Source: Methylobacter sp.
GTDB taxonomy: Bacteria; Pseudomonadota; Gammaproteobacteria; Methylococcales; Methylomonadaceae
Reading direction: 5' to 3'
Length of the DNA: 47,069 bases
NCBI GenBank assembly: GCA_028716975.1
Contig: JAQUOU010000026.1
Coordinates: 1-47,069 of the forward strand
In this document: one piece after another, positions 20,499 through 28,692 of the stretch
Layout of the letters: every line of letters starts with the position of its first letter
How positions within the stretch are numbered: position 1 is the stretch's first letter
Notes under the pieces: generated by a model
The model's database searches: none
Seen by the model: the letters and a program-made list of their open reading frames with translations, nothing else
Told to the model about the DNA's origin: nothing
Translations under genes and position numbers: made by a program

Positions 20499-20999
20499 TC
20501 AGCGAAATTCAGGGAGAATATAGTCGGTATTTGCAGCATCAAAATCATACAAACCAGCCAAGTAATCACCCCTATAAAAGCTAAATGTACGGATGATAAT
20601 TTTTTCCAGTCCTTCCACCAACTCATAATCACTGAGTTGTTCCAAATTCACCCACTTTGCTTCAATGACATCGCTCTGCGCTATCGGTACCGAATATTCC
20701 TGGTCAACCAATAGCGCCAAATAATCAATAATTACATAATGAAAGCCTTCGATTCGTCTTTCAACGACCGCAATAATATTTTTTATTTCGGTATCCAGAC
20801 CTGTTTCTTCCTTAATCTCGCGTTTACAAGCATCGGCCAATGCTTCACCTGCCTCCAGTTTACCGCCGGGAATAGACCACAAGCCCATAGCAGGTGGCTG
20901 ATTACGCCGGATTATTAACACTTGATCCTGATTATTAAACACAATGCCGCCAACACCGATAGCAGGCACTGGTGATAAGTTCATATTTTTTACTTGCAT
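20499..20999 (-). CDS. Nudix hydrolase, ADP-ribose pyrophosphatase/MutT-like
   Basis: This is a small hydrolase of nucleoside diphosphate derivatives. It has a complete Nudix box, starting GGKLEAGEAL and ending REIKEETGL, with all catalytic glutamates. Starts at 21011 (TTG), 21005 and 20999 (both ATG) are possible; 20999 has GAGAA at suitable spacing and gives 166 residues (MQVKNMNLSPVPAIGVGGI). The GLWSIPGGKLE context is typical of MutT-like and ADP-ribose enzymes, but the substrate is not predictable. It is monocistronic, convergent with sspB and divergent from the c4 gene. Confidence 0.85.
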   Translation of the reverse strand: MQVKNMNLSPVPAIGVGGIVFNNQDQVLIIRRNQPPAMGLWSIPGGKLEAGEALADACKREIKEETGLDTEIKNIIAVVERRIEGFHYVIIDYLALLVDQEYSVPIAQSDVIEAKWVNLEQLSDYELVEGLEKIIIRTFSFYRGDYLAGLYDFDAANTDYILPEFR

Positions 21000-21129
21000 A
21001 ATCATTCTCAACTCATGAAGTTTTTATTATCACTCAATCTTTTTAGTTGTATAGTTACCATTTTTATAAATTAAGGTAAACCGTTCGGATAGCCAAGCAA
21101 ATAATTCAATCACTCCCACGAGGTGAACC

Positions 21130-21696
21130 ATGGACTTATTAAACCCATCGCTTTTTTTATCTTTAATTCTGGCCTGTTTTTGGACGTTGCCAATATTTGC
21201 TGCCGATACAGCGGCGGGCGAACAAAAAGCCGCTATCTGTTCTAGCTGTCATGGCCCTCAAGGTAAAAGTAGTAACCCGCAGTGGCCAAATTTAGCGGCT
21301 CAACAATCACTCTATATAATTAATCAGCTCAAGGCATTTAAAAGCGGAGACCGCCAAAATACGTTAATGCAACCTTTGGCAGCGAACCTGAGTGAAGAAG
21401 ATATTAACAACCTGGCTGCTTATTTTTCCAGCCAGCAAGCTGCCAAGGCAGGAGGCGATCCAACCCTGGCAAAATCCGGTCAGGCTAAAGCAGCTATGTG
21501 CATGGGCTGCCACGGCTCATCGTCAGAGGGTAACGGCCTGTTTCCAAGACTAGCCGGACAGCATCCTGAATACCTGGAACAGCAATTAAAGAATTACAAG
21601 CAAGGCTCACGTAATGGCGGGCCCATGCAAGCGATTGCGGCTAGTTTGTCTGAAGAAGATATGAAAGCGTTGGCGGCTTATTTTGGATCGTTATAA
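21130..21696 (+). CDS. Diheme cytochrome c4
   Basis: This is a periplasmic electron carrier of 188 residues. A signal peptide ends near residue 24 (PIFA/AD). Two c-type heme domains of about 90 residues each follow, with CSSCH at 37-41 and CMGCH in the second half. Repeated segments LSEEDINNLAAYF and LSEEDMKALAAYF show the internal duplication, and the axial methionines are in LMQPLAA and PMQAIAA. Cytochrome c4 commonly shuttles electrons from bc1 to terminal oxidases, consistent with petABC nearby. GAGGTG serves as ribosome binding site and a strong terminator follows. Confidence 0.93.
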   Translation: MDLLNPSLFLSLILACFWTLPIFAADTAAGEQKAAICSSCHGPQGKSSNPQWPNLAAQQSLYIINQLKAFKSGDRQNTLMQPLAANLSEEDINNLAAYFSSQQAAKAGGDPTLAKSGQAKAAMCMGCHGSSSEGNGLFPRLAGQHPEYLEQQLKNYKQGSRNGGPMQAIAASLSEEDMKALAAYFGSL

Positions 21697-21730
21697 GAAT
21701 TGCATTAGCACGACTTAACAATTCAAATTT

Positions 21731-21757
21731 AAAAAAGGCGGGCACCCCGCCTTTTTT
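21731..21757. terminator. Bidirectional Rho-independent terminator after cytochrome c4
   Basis: A 6-bp GC stem, GGCGGG/CCCGCC, with a CAC loop is flanked by six A upstream and six T downstream (21752-21757). It is 35 bases after the c4 stop and symmetric, so it could work on either strand. Confidence 0.9.
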
Positions 21758-21850
21758 ATGCATGGGTTATATTCAGATGAACCATACCGCTACAAATGCA
21801 TTATCATTAGGGCATAAAAACTACAGGCCAAGAAGGCTATCATAACAATA

Positions 21851-24094
21851 ATGAGTCACTCTCCAGCAGCAAAAAACAACCGTAACTTATCCCTCATAGC
21901 CTTATTTGCAACGACATTATTTACCAGCGCAGCATTAATGTTTGTGTTGCAGCCCATGTTCGGAAAAATTTTGCTGCCCTTACTCGGAGGTTCTCCGGCT
22001 GTATGGAACACCTGCATGGTATTTTATCAAAGTATTTTATTTCTCGGGTATCTTTATGCTCATACTATTTCTACCCGCCTAAGTCAACACCGTCAAATCC
22101 AGCTACATGCCGCCATTATTTTTATCAGCTTTTTGGCGCTGCCTTTGGCCTTACCTGAAAACACCACTCCACCCACAGAAAGCAATCCAACATTTTGGCT
22201 TTTATGGACTCTATTCGTGGCAATCGGAATGCCTTTTTTTGTGGTCTCAACCACCGCTCCACTCCTTCAAAAATGGTTTGCCAATATTGGCCACCATACC
22301 AGCCATGATCCTTACTACCTCTATGCGGCTAGCAACGCCGGCAGCCTGATTGCATTATTAAGCTACCCCTTTCTGCTTGAACCGGCTATTGGACTGGCTA
22401 ACCAGAAGACTTACTGGAGTGTGGGCTACTTGATACTTTGCGGTCTTATAGCAGGCTGTGCTTTTATCGTATGGCAAACACGACAAAAAACCGCCATCCT
22501 TGAAGAAAGCCATGTTGAACATAATGATCTCAGTCTTTACAGTAAATTACACTGGCTGGCGCTGGCCTTTGTTCCATCGAGCCTGCTTTTAGGCCTGACC
22601 AATTTCATCAGTACTGATATAGCTTCTGTACCGCTTCTATGGATCATACCGTTAACCTTATATTTGCTGTCTTTCGTCATTGTATTTTCAAAGTGGCGCG
22701 ACAAAATCCATCCTTTAATGGTTACCTTACAGCCTATGGTATTGTTGCCGTTTATAGCTTATTCCTTCATCAACCCTGCGATTGTGCCCTATTGGGCTGA
22801 CCTCGGCCTGCACTTGCTGGCTTTTTTTATTGCAGTGATGGTATGTCATGGAGAATTGGCTAAGTTGAGGCCGCATACCCGGCATCTCACGACCTTTTAT
22901 CTAATCATGTCGTTTGCCGGCATGTTAGGGGGAATGTTCAATACGTTTGTGGCGCCGTTTATTTTTAACGCCGTCTATGAATATCCTATTATGATTGTGG
23001 CGGCGCTGCTCTTGCGCCCCAGTTTAAAATCATCGATAGGCAAGTATAAAACAGGCTGGCTACGGCAAATAATATTACCTGTTCTTCTCGTTAGTGCCGG
23101 GATTATTCTTTATATAAATATCGATGATTTACCTCAATATCTCGATACAATCGGCGTCGGATTGATTTTATTAGCCGGTTTAACGTATGCATTCCGGGCG
23201 CAGCCTGTGACTCTCGCCCTTTTGACCGGCGCCATTATTTTCTTTACTCTCGGGCTTCATGGCCTGCTGTCTAATACGCTCTATCAGGTACGTACTTTTT
23301 TTGGCGTCCTCTCGGTCCGTGAAAGTATATTAATCAATGAACAAAATCAACCCGAAAAATACCGTGAACTTTTTCACGGCACTACCAAGCACGGCGCACA
23401 ACGCTTGGCGGCAGATGTTTCCCAAATCCCGTTAACCTATTACAGCCGCCCCGGTCCAATGGGACAATTATTTAAAGCCTATGATGATATCAATCAAAAC
23501 TGGGCCATCGGCATAGTGGGACTTGGCGCCGGCGCTTTAACTTGCTATAGCAAAACCGGGCAAGCCTGGACGCTGTATGAAATCGATCCGATGGTCGTAC
23601 AAATTGCCGCCAATCCAGCCTATTTCAGTTATCTTAGCCAGTGCAGCCACAACAGCACTATGCGCATAGGCGATGCGCGTTTATCATTGGCAAAAGAACC
23701 CGACCAGGAATTTGATTTATTAGTGCTGGATGCATTCAGCTCAGACTCCGTACCGACCCATCTGCTGACCCAGGAAGCGCTCAAGCTTTACTTCAAAAAA
23801 CTGAAACCTAACGGCATCTTGGCATTTCATATAACCAACCGCCATTTATCCTTAAAAAAAGTATTGGCAGACCATGCAAAATACTTGCAGCTTTCTGCGT
23901 TAATACAGGAATTTAAACCTCAGCAGGAAATCCCCCTGGTCGTTGCAACAGACTGGGTAGTCATGGCGAATAAATCCGAAACATTAGAGCCCTTACGTCA
24001 AAGCCAACCCGGTAACTGGCAAAAACTGCCCTTATACTTCGATATGAAACCCTGGACTGATGACTTCACTAATATTGTGAATATTTGGAAATAA
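21851..24094 (+). CDS. Polytopic membrane protein fused to a spermidine-synthase-like domain
   Basis: In this 747-residue protein the first two thirds are hydrophobic, with about a dozen or more membrane helices. The C-terminal third is an AdoMet-binding, SpeE-like Rossmann domain: IGIVGLGAGALTCYS (glycine loop), YEIDPMVV (ribose-binding acid), GDARL and LDAFSSDSVPTHLL. The position corresponding to the SpeE DSTDP substrate motif reads DAFSSD, so true spermidine synthesis is doubtful. Function is unknown; such fusions are common in proteobacteria. There is no clear ribosome binding site at ATG 21851. The gene is bracketed by a terminator upstream and REP-like repeats downstream. Confidence 0.8.
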   Translation: MSHSPAAKNNRNLSLIALFATTLFTSAALMFVLQPMFGKILLPLLGGSPAVWNTCMVFYQSILFLGYLYAHTISTRLSQHRQIQLHAAIIFISFLALPLALPENTTPPTESNPTFWLLWTLFVAIGMPFFVVSTTAPLLQKWFANIGHHTSHDPYYLYAASNAGSLIALLSYPFLLEPAIGLANQKTYWSVGYLILCGLIAGCAFIVWQTRQKTAILEESHVEHNDLSLYSKLHWLALAFVPSSLLLGLTNFISTDIASVPLLWIIPLTLYLLSFVIVFSKWRDKIHPLMVTLQPMVLLPFIAYSFINPAIVPYWADLGLHLLAFFIAVMVCHGELAKLRPHTRHLTTFYLIMSFAGMLGGMFNTFVAPFIFNAVYEYPIMIVAALLLRPSLKSSIGKYKTGWLRQIILPVLLVSAGIILYINIDDLPQYLDTIGVGLILLAGLTYAFRAQPVTLALLTGAIIFFTLGLHGLLSNTLYQVRTFFGVLSVRESILINEQNQPEKYRELFHGTTKHGAQRLAADVSQIPLTYYSRPGPMGQLFKAYDDINQNWAIGIVGLGAGALTCYSKTGQAWTLYEIDPMVVQIAANPAYFSYLSQCSHNSTMRIGDARLSLAKEPDQEFDLLVLDAFSSDSVPTHLLTQEALKLYFKKLKPNGILAFHITNRHLSLKKVLADHAKYLQLSALIQEFKPQQEIPLVVATDWVVMANKSETLEPLRQSQPGNWQKLPLYFDMKPWTDDFTNIVNIWK

Positions 24095-24118
24095 GATTTT
24101 TAAGGAGCCTCTGATTAA

Positions 24119-24174
24119 GTCCTTCGACAAGCTTCCTTCGACAAGGCTCTCCTGAGCATAGCCGAAGGGCTCAG
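24119..24174. repeat. REP-like intergenic repeat, left of the IS110 element
   Basis: Two partial copies of the CCTTCGACAAG... repeat are followed by GGCTCTCCTGAG and GCCGAAGGGCTCAG. These match the repeat family found right of the insertion sequence (25415-25590). The unit stops abruptly at GGGCTCAG (24167-24174), and its missing half, GACGAACGG, is found at the other end of the element. Confidence 0.8.
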
Positions 24175-24196
24175 ATACCGTCTTAAATTCATTTTT

Positions 24197-25161
24197 TCAA
24201 GCGAAATTTGGATCAAATGGTTGACCTGATTTTAAGATGGCAAAGCTAAGATGAATAAGCTTACGCCTAGCGGCACAAACAATGGCTTTACCGTTCTTGC
24301 CGTTGGTTTTAAGACGCTTGCAAAATTGGCGGATGACAGGGTTATGTTGCCAAGCCGAGAGAGCGGGCCTATACAAAGCCTTACGCACAGCAGGGTCACC
24401 GCTTCACCGCTTTTGGCAATATGGGTTTTGCCAGACCATTGACCAGACTGTCGTAGTGCAGGAGCAAGACCCGCAAAGGCAACCACTGGTTTGGCGCTGA
24501 TAAAGCCATGATGCTCACTCAATACGACGAGGAAATGAGCGATGCTAGCGTCCGCTATACCTGGAATGGTAATCAGCAGGTCACCCCGGCATTTAAGCTC
24601 AGGGTCATTGTCAATATGCTCACGGATGGCTTTGCGCGTGGCTTCCAGTTCGGTTTCCAGTGTTGCCAGGACGGCATTGAGGGAGTCAACAACGGTAATA
24701 TCCGAAGTTTCAAGCCGGTTGCGCTCCCTTTGAATCATTTCCAGTAAATGTTCAACACGGCGCACCCACGCTTGTAGCACACGAATATTGTGAGATGGAG
24801 GTGTCCAAAGTGGAGGCTGTATGATCGAGGCGTAGCGAGCAATAAGCTTGGCGTCTGCTTTGTCAGTCTTGGCCCGGCTCAGCTCACTTTTAGCAAAGGC
24901 AGTGATTTTGGCAGGATTGACGACCCTGACGGGATAGCCTTGACTCACCATAAAATCGGCAAGCGGAATACTATAGGCGCCGGTAGCCTCCCTACAAATC
25001 AGAGGCTTATCATTGGCAAAAAGATGGACTATCCAAATAATGAAGCCGGCATAGCCTGGCTCATCATTAGTAAATGTTTGGTGTTTATATTTGCCCTCGT
25101 TAAGGCTAGCCACATCGAATTTTTTCTTAGCAATATCAACGCCGATGACGATTTTAGACAT
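24197..25161 (-). pseudogene. IS110-family transposase (DEDD recombinase), frameshifted
   Basis: The N-terminal RuvC-like domain is intact: GVDIAKKKFDVA (first Asp), CREATGAYS (Glu) and TDKADAKLIARY (Asp pair). The middle helical region is followed by the Tnp domain with LLITIPGIAD and AGLAPALRQSGQWSG, which holds the presumed nucleophilic serine. After KTHIAKSG the frame is lost; the expected end (RKALYRPALSAWQHNP ... LKSGQPFDP) continues in another frame to 24197. The cause is an exact 8-bp tandem duplication, CACCGCTT at 24397-24404 and 24405-24412. Removing one copy restores AKSGDPAVRKALY. The element can no longer make a normal transposase unless the frame is bypassed. Confidence 0.9.
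24397..24412. repeat. 8-bp tandem duplication breaking the transposase frame
   Basis: CACCGCTT is present twice in direct tandem. Eight is not a multiple of three, so the duplication shifts the minus-strand frame; with one copy the family-typical protein reads through. Confidence 0.9.
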
Positions 25162-25225
25162 AATGATTAACTCTAATAATTATTAATAACAAAGTGTTAT
25201 GATCTAAACAGGAGACACACGCCAT

Positions 25226-25404
25226 GTTCAACCTTATTCCTACAAGCTCGAAGCCTAAGTATACCGTTCGAACTACGATTAGCGAGTGCGGATAGCGGGG
25301 AGATCAATCTGAGCCACAGGCTTTAAGCCTAAGGGCGAACACGACTTCCCCGCTGCCCTCCCGATGATCAGTCGGGGATTCTGACCTTTTAGGGGGTCAG
25401 AATC
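25226..25404 (-). ncRNA. Candidate IS110 bridge RNA (target- and donor-binding loops)
   Basis: Reading 5' to 3' on the minus strand, upstream of the transposase: a 10-bp hairpin (25395-25404 with 25377-25386) and a 5-bp hairpin (25372-25376 with 25360-25364). Then comes an 8-bp stem AGCGGGGA/TCCCCGCT (25294-25301 with 25347-25354) enclosing an internal loop capped by hairpin 25318-25330. Last is a second stem (25266-25273 with 25226-25232, one bulge) enclosing another loop. The first loop's sides match the host flanks: 25332-25340 versus 25413-25421 at 8 of 9, and CTGAGCC 25309-25315 as complement of 24168-24174. The second loop's sides match the element ends: ATACCGT 25261-25267 equals 24175-24181, and CTTAT 25233-25237 is the complement of 25410-25414. 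This is the known bridge-RNA architecture. The transcript ends are a guess. Confidence 0.75.
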
Positions 25405-25414
25405 AAGATATAAG

Positions 25415-25590
25415 GACGAACGGTAACCCTTCGACTAGGCTCAGGAGAGCGCTGTTAATTCCGTTCGTGGTGAGCCCTTCGGCTACGCTCAGGAGAGCCC
25501 CTTCGCCACTGCTCAGGAGAGCCTTGTCGACTCCGTTCGTGGTGAGCCCTTCGCCACTGCTCAGGAGAGCCTTGTCGAACCATGAACAGA
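25415..25590. repeat. REP-like repeat array, right of the IS110 element
   Basis: This array contains several copies of a GTTCGTGGTGAGCC/CTTCG...CTCAGGAGAGCC repeat. Two 21-base copies of CCGTTCGTGGTGAGCCCTTC plus G begin at 25461 and 25533, a 72-base period. Units end in CTTGTCGAACCATGAACAG, the other arm of the family's hairpin. Any long reading frame through it is an artefact of the repeat. It is the continuation of the left array at 24119-24174 before IS insertion. Confidence 0.85.
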
Positions 25591-25644
25591 GTCAACTTAT
25601 TCGGAGCTTCCTTAAATTTAAGTAAATTCAATGAGTTCATCCGC

Positions 25645-25737
25645 TTAAATCTGTTTCGGCAAATAGTCATTGAATATTTTATTACGAATATCCTCCTGAA
25701 CAGTTAACAGATAATCTACCACCTCGCATGCCTGTGA
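25645..25737 (-). other. Coding-like tail after the MMPL exporter stop
   Basis: Immediately after the exporter stop codon the same frame stays open for 30 codons and reads like protein (CEVVDYLLTVQEDIRNKIF...), ending at TAA 25645-25647. It has no good start; an internal GTG is possible. It may be the degraded remains of a next gene cut off near the repeat array, or an ancestral exporter C terminus. Weak call. Confidence 0.25.
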
Positions 25738-28074
25738 TTACTCAGACTTAATCATTCTGCTTTCAACTACCCCCACCAAAGGAGCAGACGTTAATGCCGT
25801 TACAATGCCTACGGCCACAGTGAAACCAAAGGCGTGAACGATCTGAGTAGAGCTTACCGACAATAAGCCGAAAGCCAGCAATGTTGTTAATGCGGATAAG
25901 GTAATAGCCAGTGAAGTGCTGGTGCGTCTGCCTCCGGCAATGAAAAAAAACATTGCGTAATCGACGCCAATGCCCAACACCAGCAATAGTGCAAATAAAT
26001 TAAATAGGCTGAACAACTGTCCAAACCAGCCCAGCATGGACAGGGCAAGAGCCAATGAAATCAATGGAACAGATATGATGACTAAGGCGCTGCGCCAGCC
26101 AAATTTCAAGCCCAAACCCAGAAATACAAGGCCGAAAGCCGACATCAACAAATTGCCGGCCCTGATCCTGTAGCGTTCAAACAGCGATGATAATTGCTCA
26201 ACCTGATCAACCCAACTGACACCCGGCAAACTGTGCAGCGCAGCTAAGGCCGATAAGTCTTTAATGCCGGTTAATCCGACGATACTTTGACAATATCCTG
26301 CCTTGCCGCAACCCAGCCATAACTGCCGCTTTGCTTCATCGGCCGTTTCCAGCCACTCCGGCAAAGTAAGTTCTTTATGATCAGCGTCGGCGAACTGTTT
26401 GAGTTCAGCTTTAACAGCCTCCTCACCAAACCCCAGCTCACTCATATACTGCCTGAGTAAACCCGAGTCATACAGCGCATGTTTTAATAGACTGTAATTT
26501 TCCTGCTGCCTGTCGGCGTCAGGCCAGTAATAACTGATACCCTCGTAATATTTCAGCGCCTGTTGCTGTCTTAACGCTTCCAGGCTGTTAAGCAGCCGTT
26601 GTTCATTCTGATACCAATCTTTTTGATCTGCTCCTGACACCAGGAAAAACTGGCTATCTCGATTCACTGGAAATAATTGCCGGATTTTATCGGCGGTTTT
26701 GGTTAATTCGGCCGGCGCTGATTGCAGCAGGCGGACATCATCCTGTGGTGTTAGCCGCCAAATGCCGCTGACTATGAAAACCAGCAGAACCAAACTTAAC
26801 CAACGCTTGTTTTTAAACACCCAGGCAGGCCAGTATTGTTCCCAATAGTTTGTCAGTTTCAAGATGCCGGGTTCATGGTCGAATACGAATCCTGTTAACA
26901 GCAAGGGAAACAGCAAAACCACCGTCAACCATGCGACTAACAAGCCAACCGCTGAAAATAAAGCCACTTCCTGCAAGCCGGGAAAGGGCGAAAAACCTAA
27001 ACCCGCATAACTTAACAGATTGCTAAATAACCCGACAGTAAGACCCGGCAGGATAAAATGCAGTCCCTGACGCGGGTTCCAGTTTTTTTCACCCAAGCCA
27101 TCGCATAAAAAATGTTGCGCATAATCATCGGCGACACCGATTAAACTCGCGCCGAACACCAGCGTAAGAATATGTATTTTGTCAAAAAACAAGATGCTGA
27201 TCACTAAAGCGGCAAATAGACCGCTGCCAATTGCAAGAGTTGAGAGCAGCAAAGGTCTGGCGCTGCGAAAAGTCACCAGCAGCAATAAAATAATACCCGC
27301 GCTGGAGCCGATTCCGACCGTTGAAATTTCCTGTTTGGCCGAATGCGCCCCATAGGCTGTAAACAGCGGCATGCCGGAGACCATTAATTCATCGCCGCTT
27401 TCCTGCATATTCGCTGTTGCCGCGTTGACCAGATTCAGCAAGGTTTCCAATTTATCCAGCTTTAAATTGCTATCTTCCAGATCAGTCAACAGCAGCGCCC
27501 AAAACTTATCCGCATCATGCAAAATTACAATTCCCTGCTCTAAATTCAGTTTGAGCGGATTTTGCGCGCTAAAATAACGGCTGAATAGCAATAAGGGATC
27601 ATATTCAAGATTGGCGGCTTGCATCTGTCCAATCGGGCTATAAAGAATTTCCAGCGTTTGCCTGATTAAATCCTTGGGATTATTGCGTAGCGCCAGCCGC
27701 GTTTGCGCATCCAGCAACTGGTAATGATAGGGAAATAATTGCTGATATTGCTTGATATAGCGCTGCTGAGGAAACTGCAATGAGACGCTGTTAAACAGCC
27801 TGCTTCGCTCCAGTTGCAGTTTAAGCTGTTGCGCCTGAGCGATAGCTTGTTGAGATGTAGCCGCGCCAGTCAGCCAGATCACTTTACGGTTGATCAGTTC
27901 ACTATGCTGCTGAATAGCTTTGGCGATTTCCGGCTTTTGCTCGCTAACCGGTAATAACGCCAAAAACCCGGTTTCCAGCCAATCTCTGGTCAGTACCTGA
28001 GTTCCAAGGATACTGATTACTATCATCCCCAACAGCCAAATCCAGGCGGTTATTTTAGGGTGATAAACGTTCAA
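25738..28074 (-). CDS. MMPL/RND-superfamily exporter (aryl-polyene-cluster type)
   Basis: This is a 778-residue inner-membrane transporter with the duplicated RND layout. The first membrane helix is near residues 8-25, followed by a periplasmic domain (about 30-240), five helices including TLVFGASLIGVADDYAQHF, a second periplasmic domain (about 430-620), and five helices including LVLGIGVDYAMFFF. The conserved Asp of each half is present. Its start lies 20 bases inside the lolA-like gene, so the two are cotranscribed, and the thioesterase gene precedes both. In aryl polyene and similar lipid clusters this trio moves a finished acyl product toward the outer membrane. The substrate here is unknown. 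Confidence 0.82.
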   Translation of the reverse strand: MNVYHPKITAWIWLLGMIVISILGTQVLTRDWLETGFLALLPVSEQKPEIAKAIQQHSELINRKVIWLTGAATSQQAIAQAQQLKLQLERSRLFNSVSLQFPQQRYIKQYQQLFPYHYQLLDAQTRLALRNNPKDLIRQTLEILYSPIGQMQAANLEYDPLLLFSRYFSAQNPLKLNLEQGIVILHDADKFWALLLTDLEDSNLKLDKLETLLNLVNAATANMQESGDELMVSGMPLFTAYGAHSAKQEISTVGIGSSAGIILLLLVTFRSARPLLLSTLAIGSGLFAALVISILFFDKIHILTLVFGASLIGVADDYAQHFLCDGLGEKNWNPRQGLHFILPGLTVGLFSNLLSYAGLGFSPFPGLQEVALFSAVGLLVAWLTVVLLFPLLLTGFVFDHEPGILKLTNYWEQYWPAWVFKNKRWLSLVLLVFIVSGIWRLTPQDDVRLLQSAPAELTKTADKIRQLFPVNRDSQFFLVSGADQKDWYQNEQRLLNSLEALRQQQALKYYEGISYYWPDADRQQENYSLLKHALYDSGLLRQYMSELGFGEEAVKAELKQFADADHKELTLPEWLETADEAKRQLWLGCGKAGYCQSIVGLTGIKDLSALAALHSLPGVSWVDQVEQLSSLFERYRIRAGNLLMSAFGLVFLGLGLKFGWRSALVIISVPLISLALALSMLGWFGQLFSLFNLFALLLVLGIGVDYAMFFFIAGGRRTSTSLAITLSALTTLLAFGLLSVSSTQIVHAFGFTVAVGIVTALTSAPLVGVVESRMIKSE

Positions 28075-28639
28075 AATCAGACGCTTGTTCTGTTGTTAAT
28101 TGCTCAGGATGCGTTATTTGATCAAATTTAATGCGTGTTAAATTGCCACCGGCTTCGTGTATTTCCAATAACCGCAGCTCATTGTCGCCGGTCAGTAAAA
28201 TAGTGTTGATTATTTTCTTCAATAATTCATCCTTAGGTTTGAGCTGTAACTGCCACGATGGTTTTTGATCAGATCCGGTTATTGAAAAATCCTCGGTCAA
28301 CCGGTTTAAATCACCGCCCAGCATGGCTTTAAAAACTTTAGCAAACGCCGCCGGTACGGCCTGCTCGCCTTGAGCCGTCAACAGACGGGAGTCACTCACC
28401 ACCAGCATTGAAGGAACCGGGGTTAAGGTCTTCCAGATCACGCCTTGGCTTTGATGATAAGTAAATACACCTGTGGAAATTAATGGCTTGCGTAAAACTT
28501 TCAACCGTTTTTCCTGTTGAAAATTACCGTGGGTGATGGGTGTTTTTGCTAAACGTGAAGTGATCTCAGCTAATAGATCAGCGCTAGCCAAACTTTGATT
28601 AAACGAGAGTAGAAACAGTAATAGTGCTTTTAATATCAT
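28055..28639 (-). CDS. LolA-like periplasmic lipid/lipoprotein carrier
   Basis: This is a 194-residue secreted protein of the LolA-like fold. I choose ATG 28639 because a signal peptide (MILKALLLFLLSFNQSLASA) begins there; a TTG at 28696 overlapping the thioesterase stop would add 19 residues. The outer-membrane-carrier pattern is seen in THGNFQQEKRLKVLRKPLISTGVF and GVIWKTLTPVPSML. It is not the general LolA (usually encoded near ftsK) but the specialised type found beside MMPL exporters. It overlaps the exporter gene. Confidence 0.78.
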   Translation of the reverse strand: MILKALLLFLLSFNQSLASADLLAEITSRLAKTPITHGNFQQEKRLKVLRKPLISTGVFTYHQSQGVIWKTLTPVPSMLVVSDSRLLTAQGEQAVPAAFAKVFKAMLGGDLNRLTEDFSITGSDQKPSWQLQLKPKDELLKKIINTILLTGDNELRLLEIHEAGGNLTRIKFDQITHPEQLTTEQASDFERLSP

Positions 28640-28692
28640 CACACGTTTTTTACACCCGTTATGTTCGTCATTAAAAATAGCCAATGCCAGTA

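Larger units (their letters stand above)
24175..25414 (-). mobile_element. IS110-family insertion sequence inserted in a REP-like repeat
   Basis: This is a 1240-bp element with ends deduced from three agreeing lines. First, joining the left flank ...GGGCTC-AG to the right flank AG-GACGAACGG rebuilds an uninterrupted CTCAGGACGAACGG repeat, with AG (CT on the transposase strand) as the shared core at 24173-24174 and 25413-25414. Second, the transposase stops 22 bases from the right end, leaving about 250 non-coding bases at the left end, as in IS110-group elements. Third, a bridge-RNA-like structure in that left end carries guides for both the flanks and the element ends. The element has no terminal inverted repeats, as expected for this family. 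Confidence 0.8.

Noticed and set aside
24508-25170. Plus-strand frames over the transposase
   Set aside because: They are antisense to conserved IS110 motifs and show no own family signature.
24119-25590. CRISPR array
   Set aside because: Repeats are irregular in spacing, hairpin-forming and degenerate, with no unique spacers of constant length and no cas genes.
25455-25670. 71-codon minus-strand frame with repeated GSPEQWRR and AHHERS motifs
   Set aside because: It is the translation of the REP-like repeat array; no start with ribosome binding site, and the peptide repeats follow the DNA repeats.
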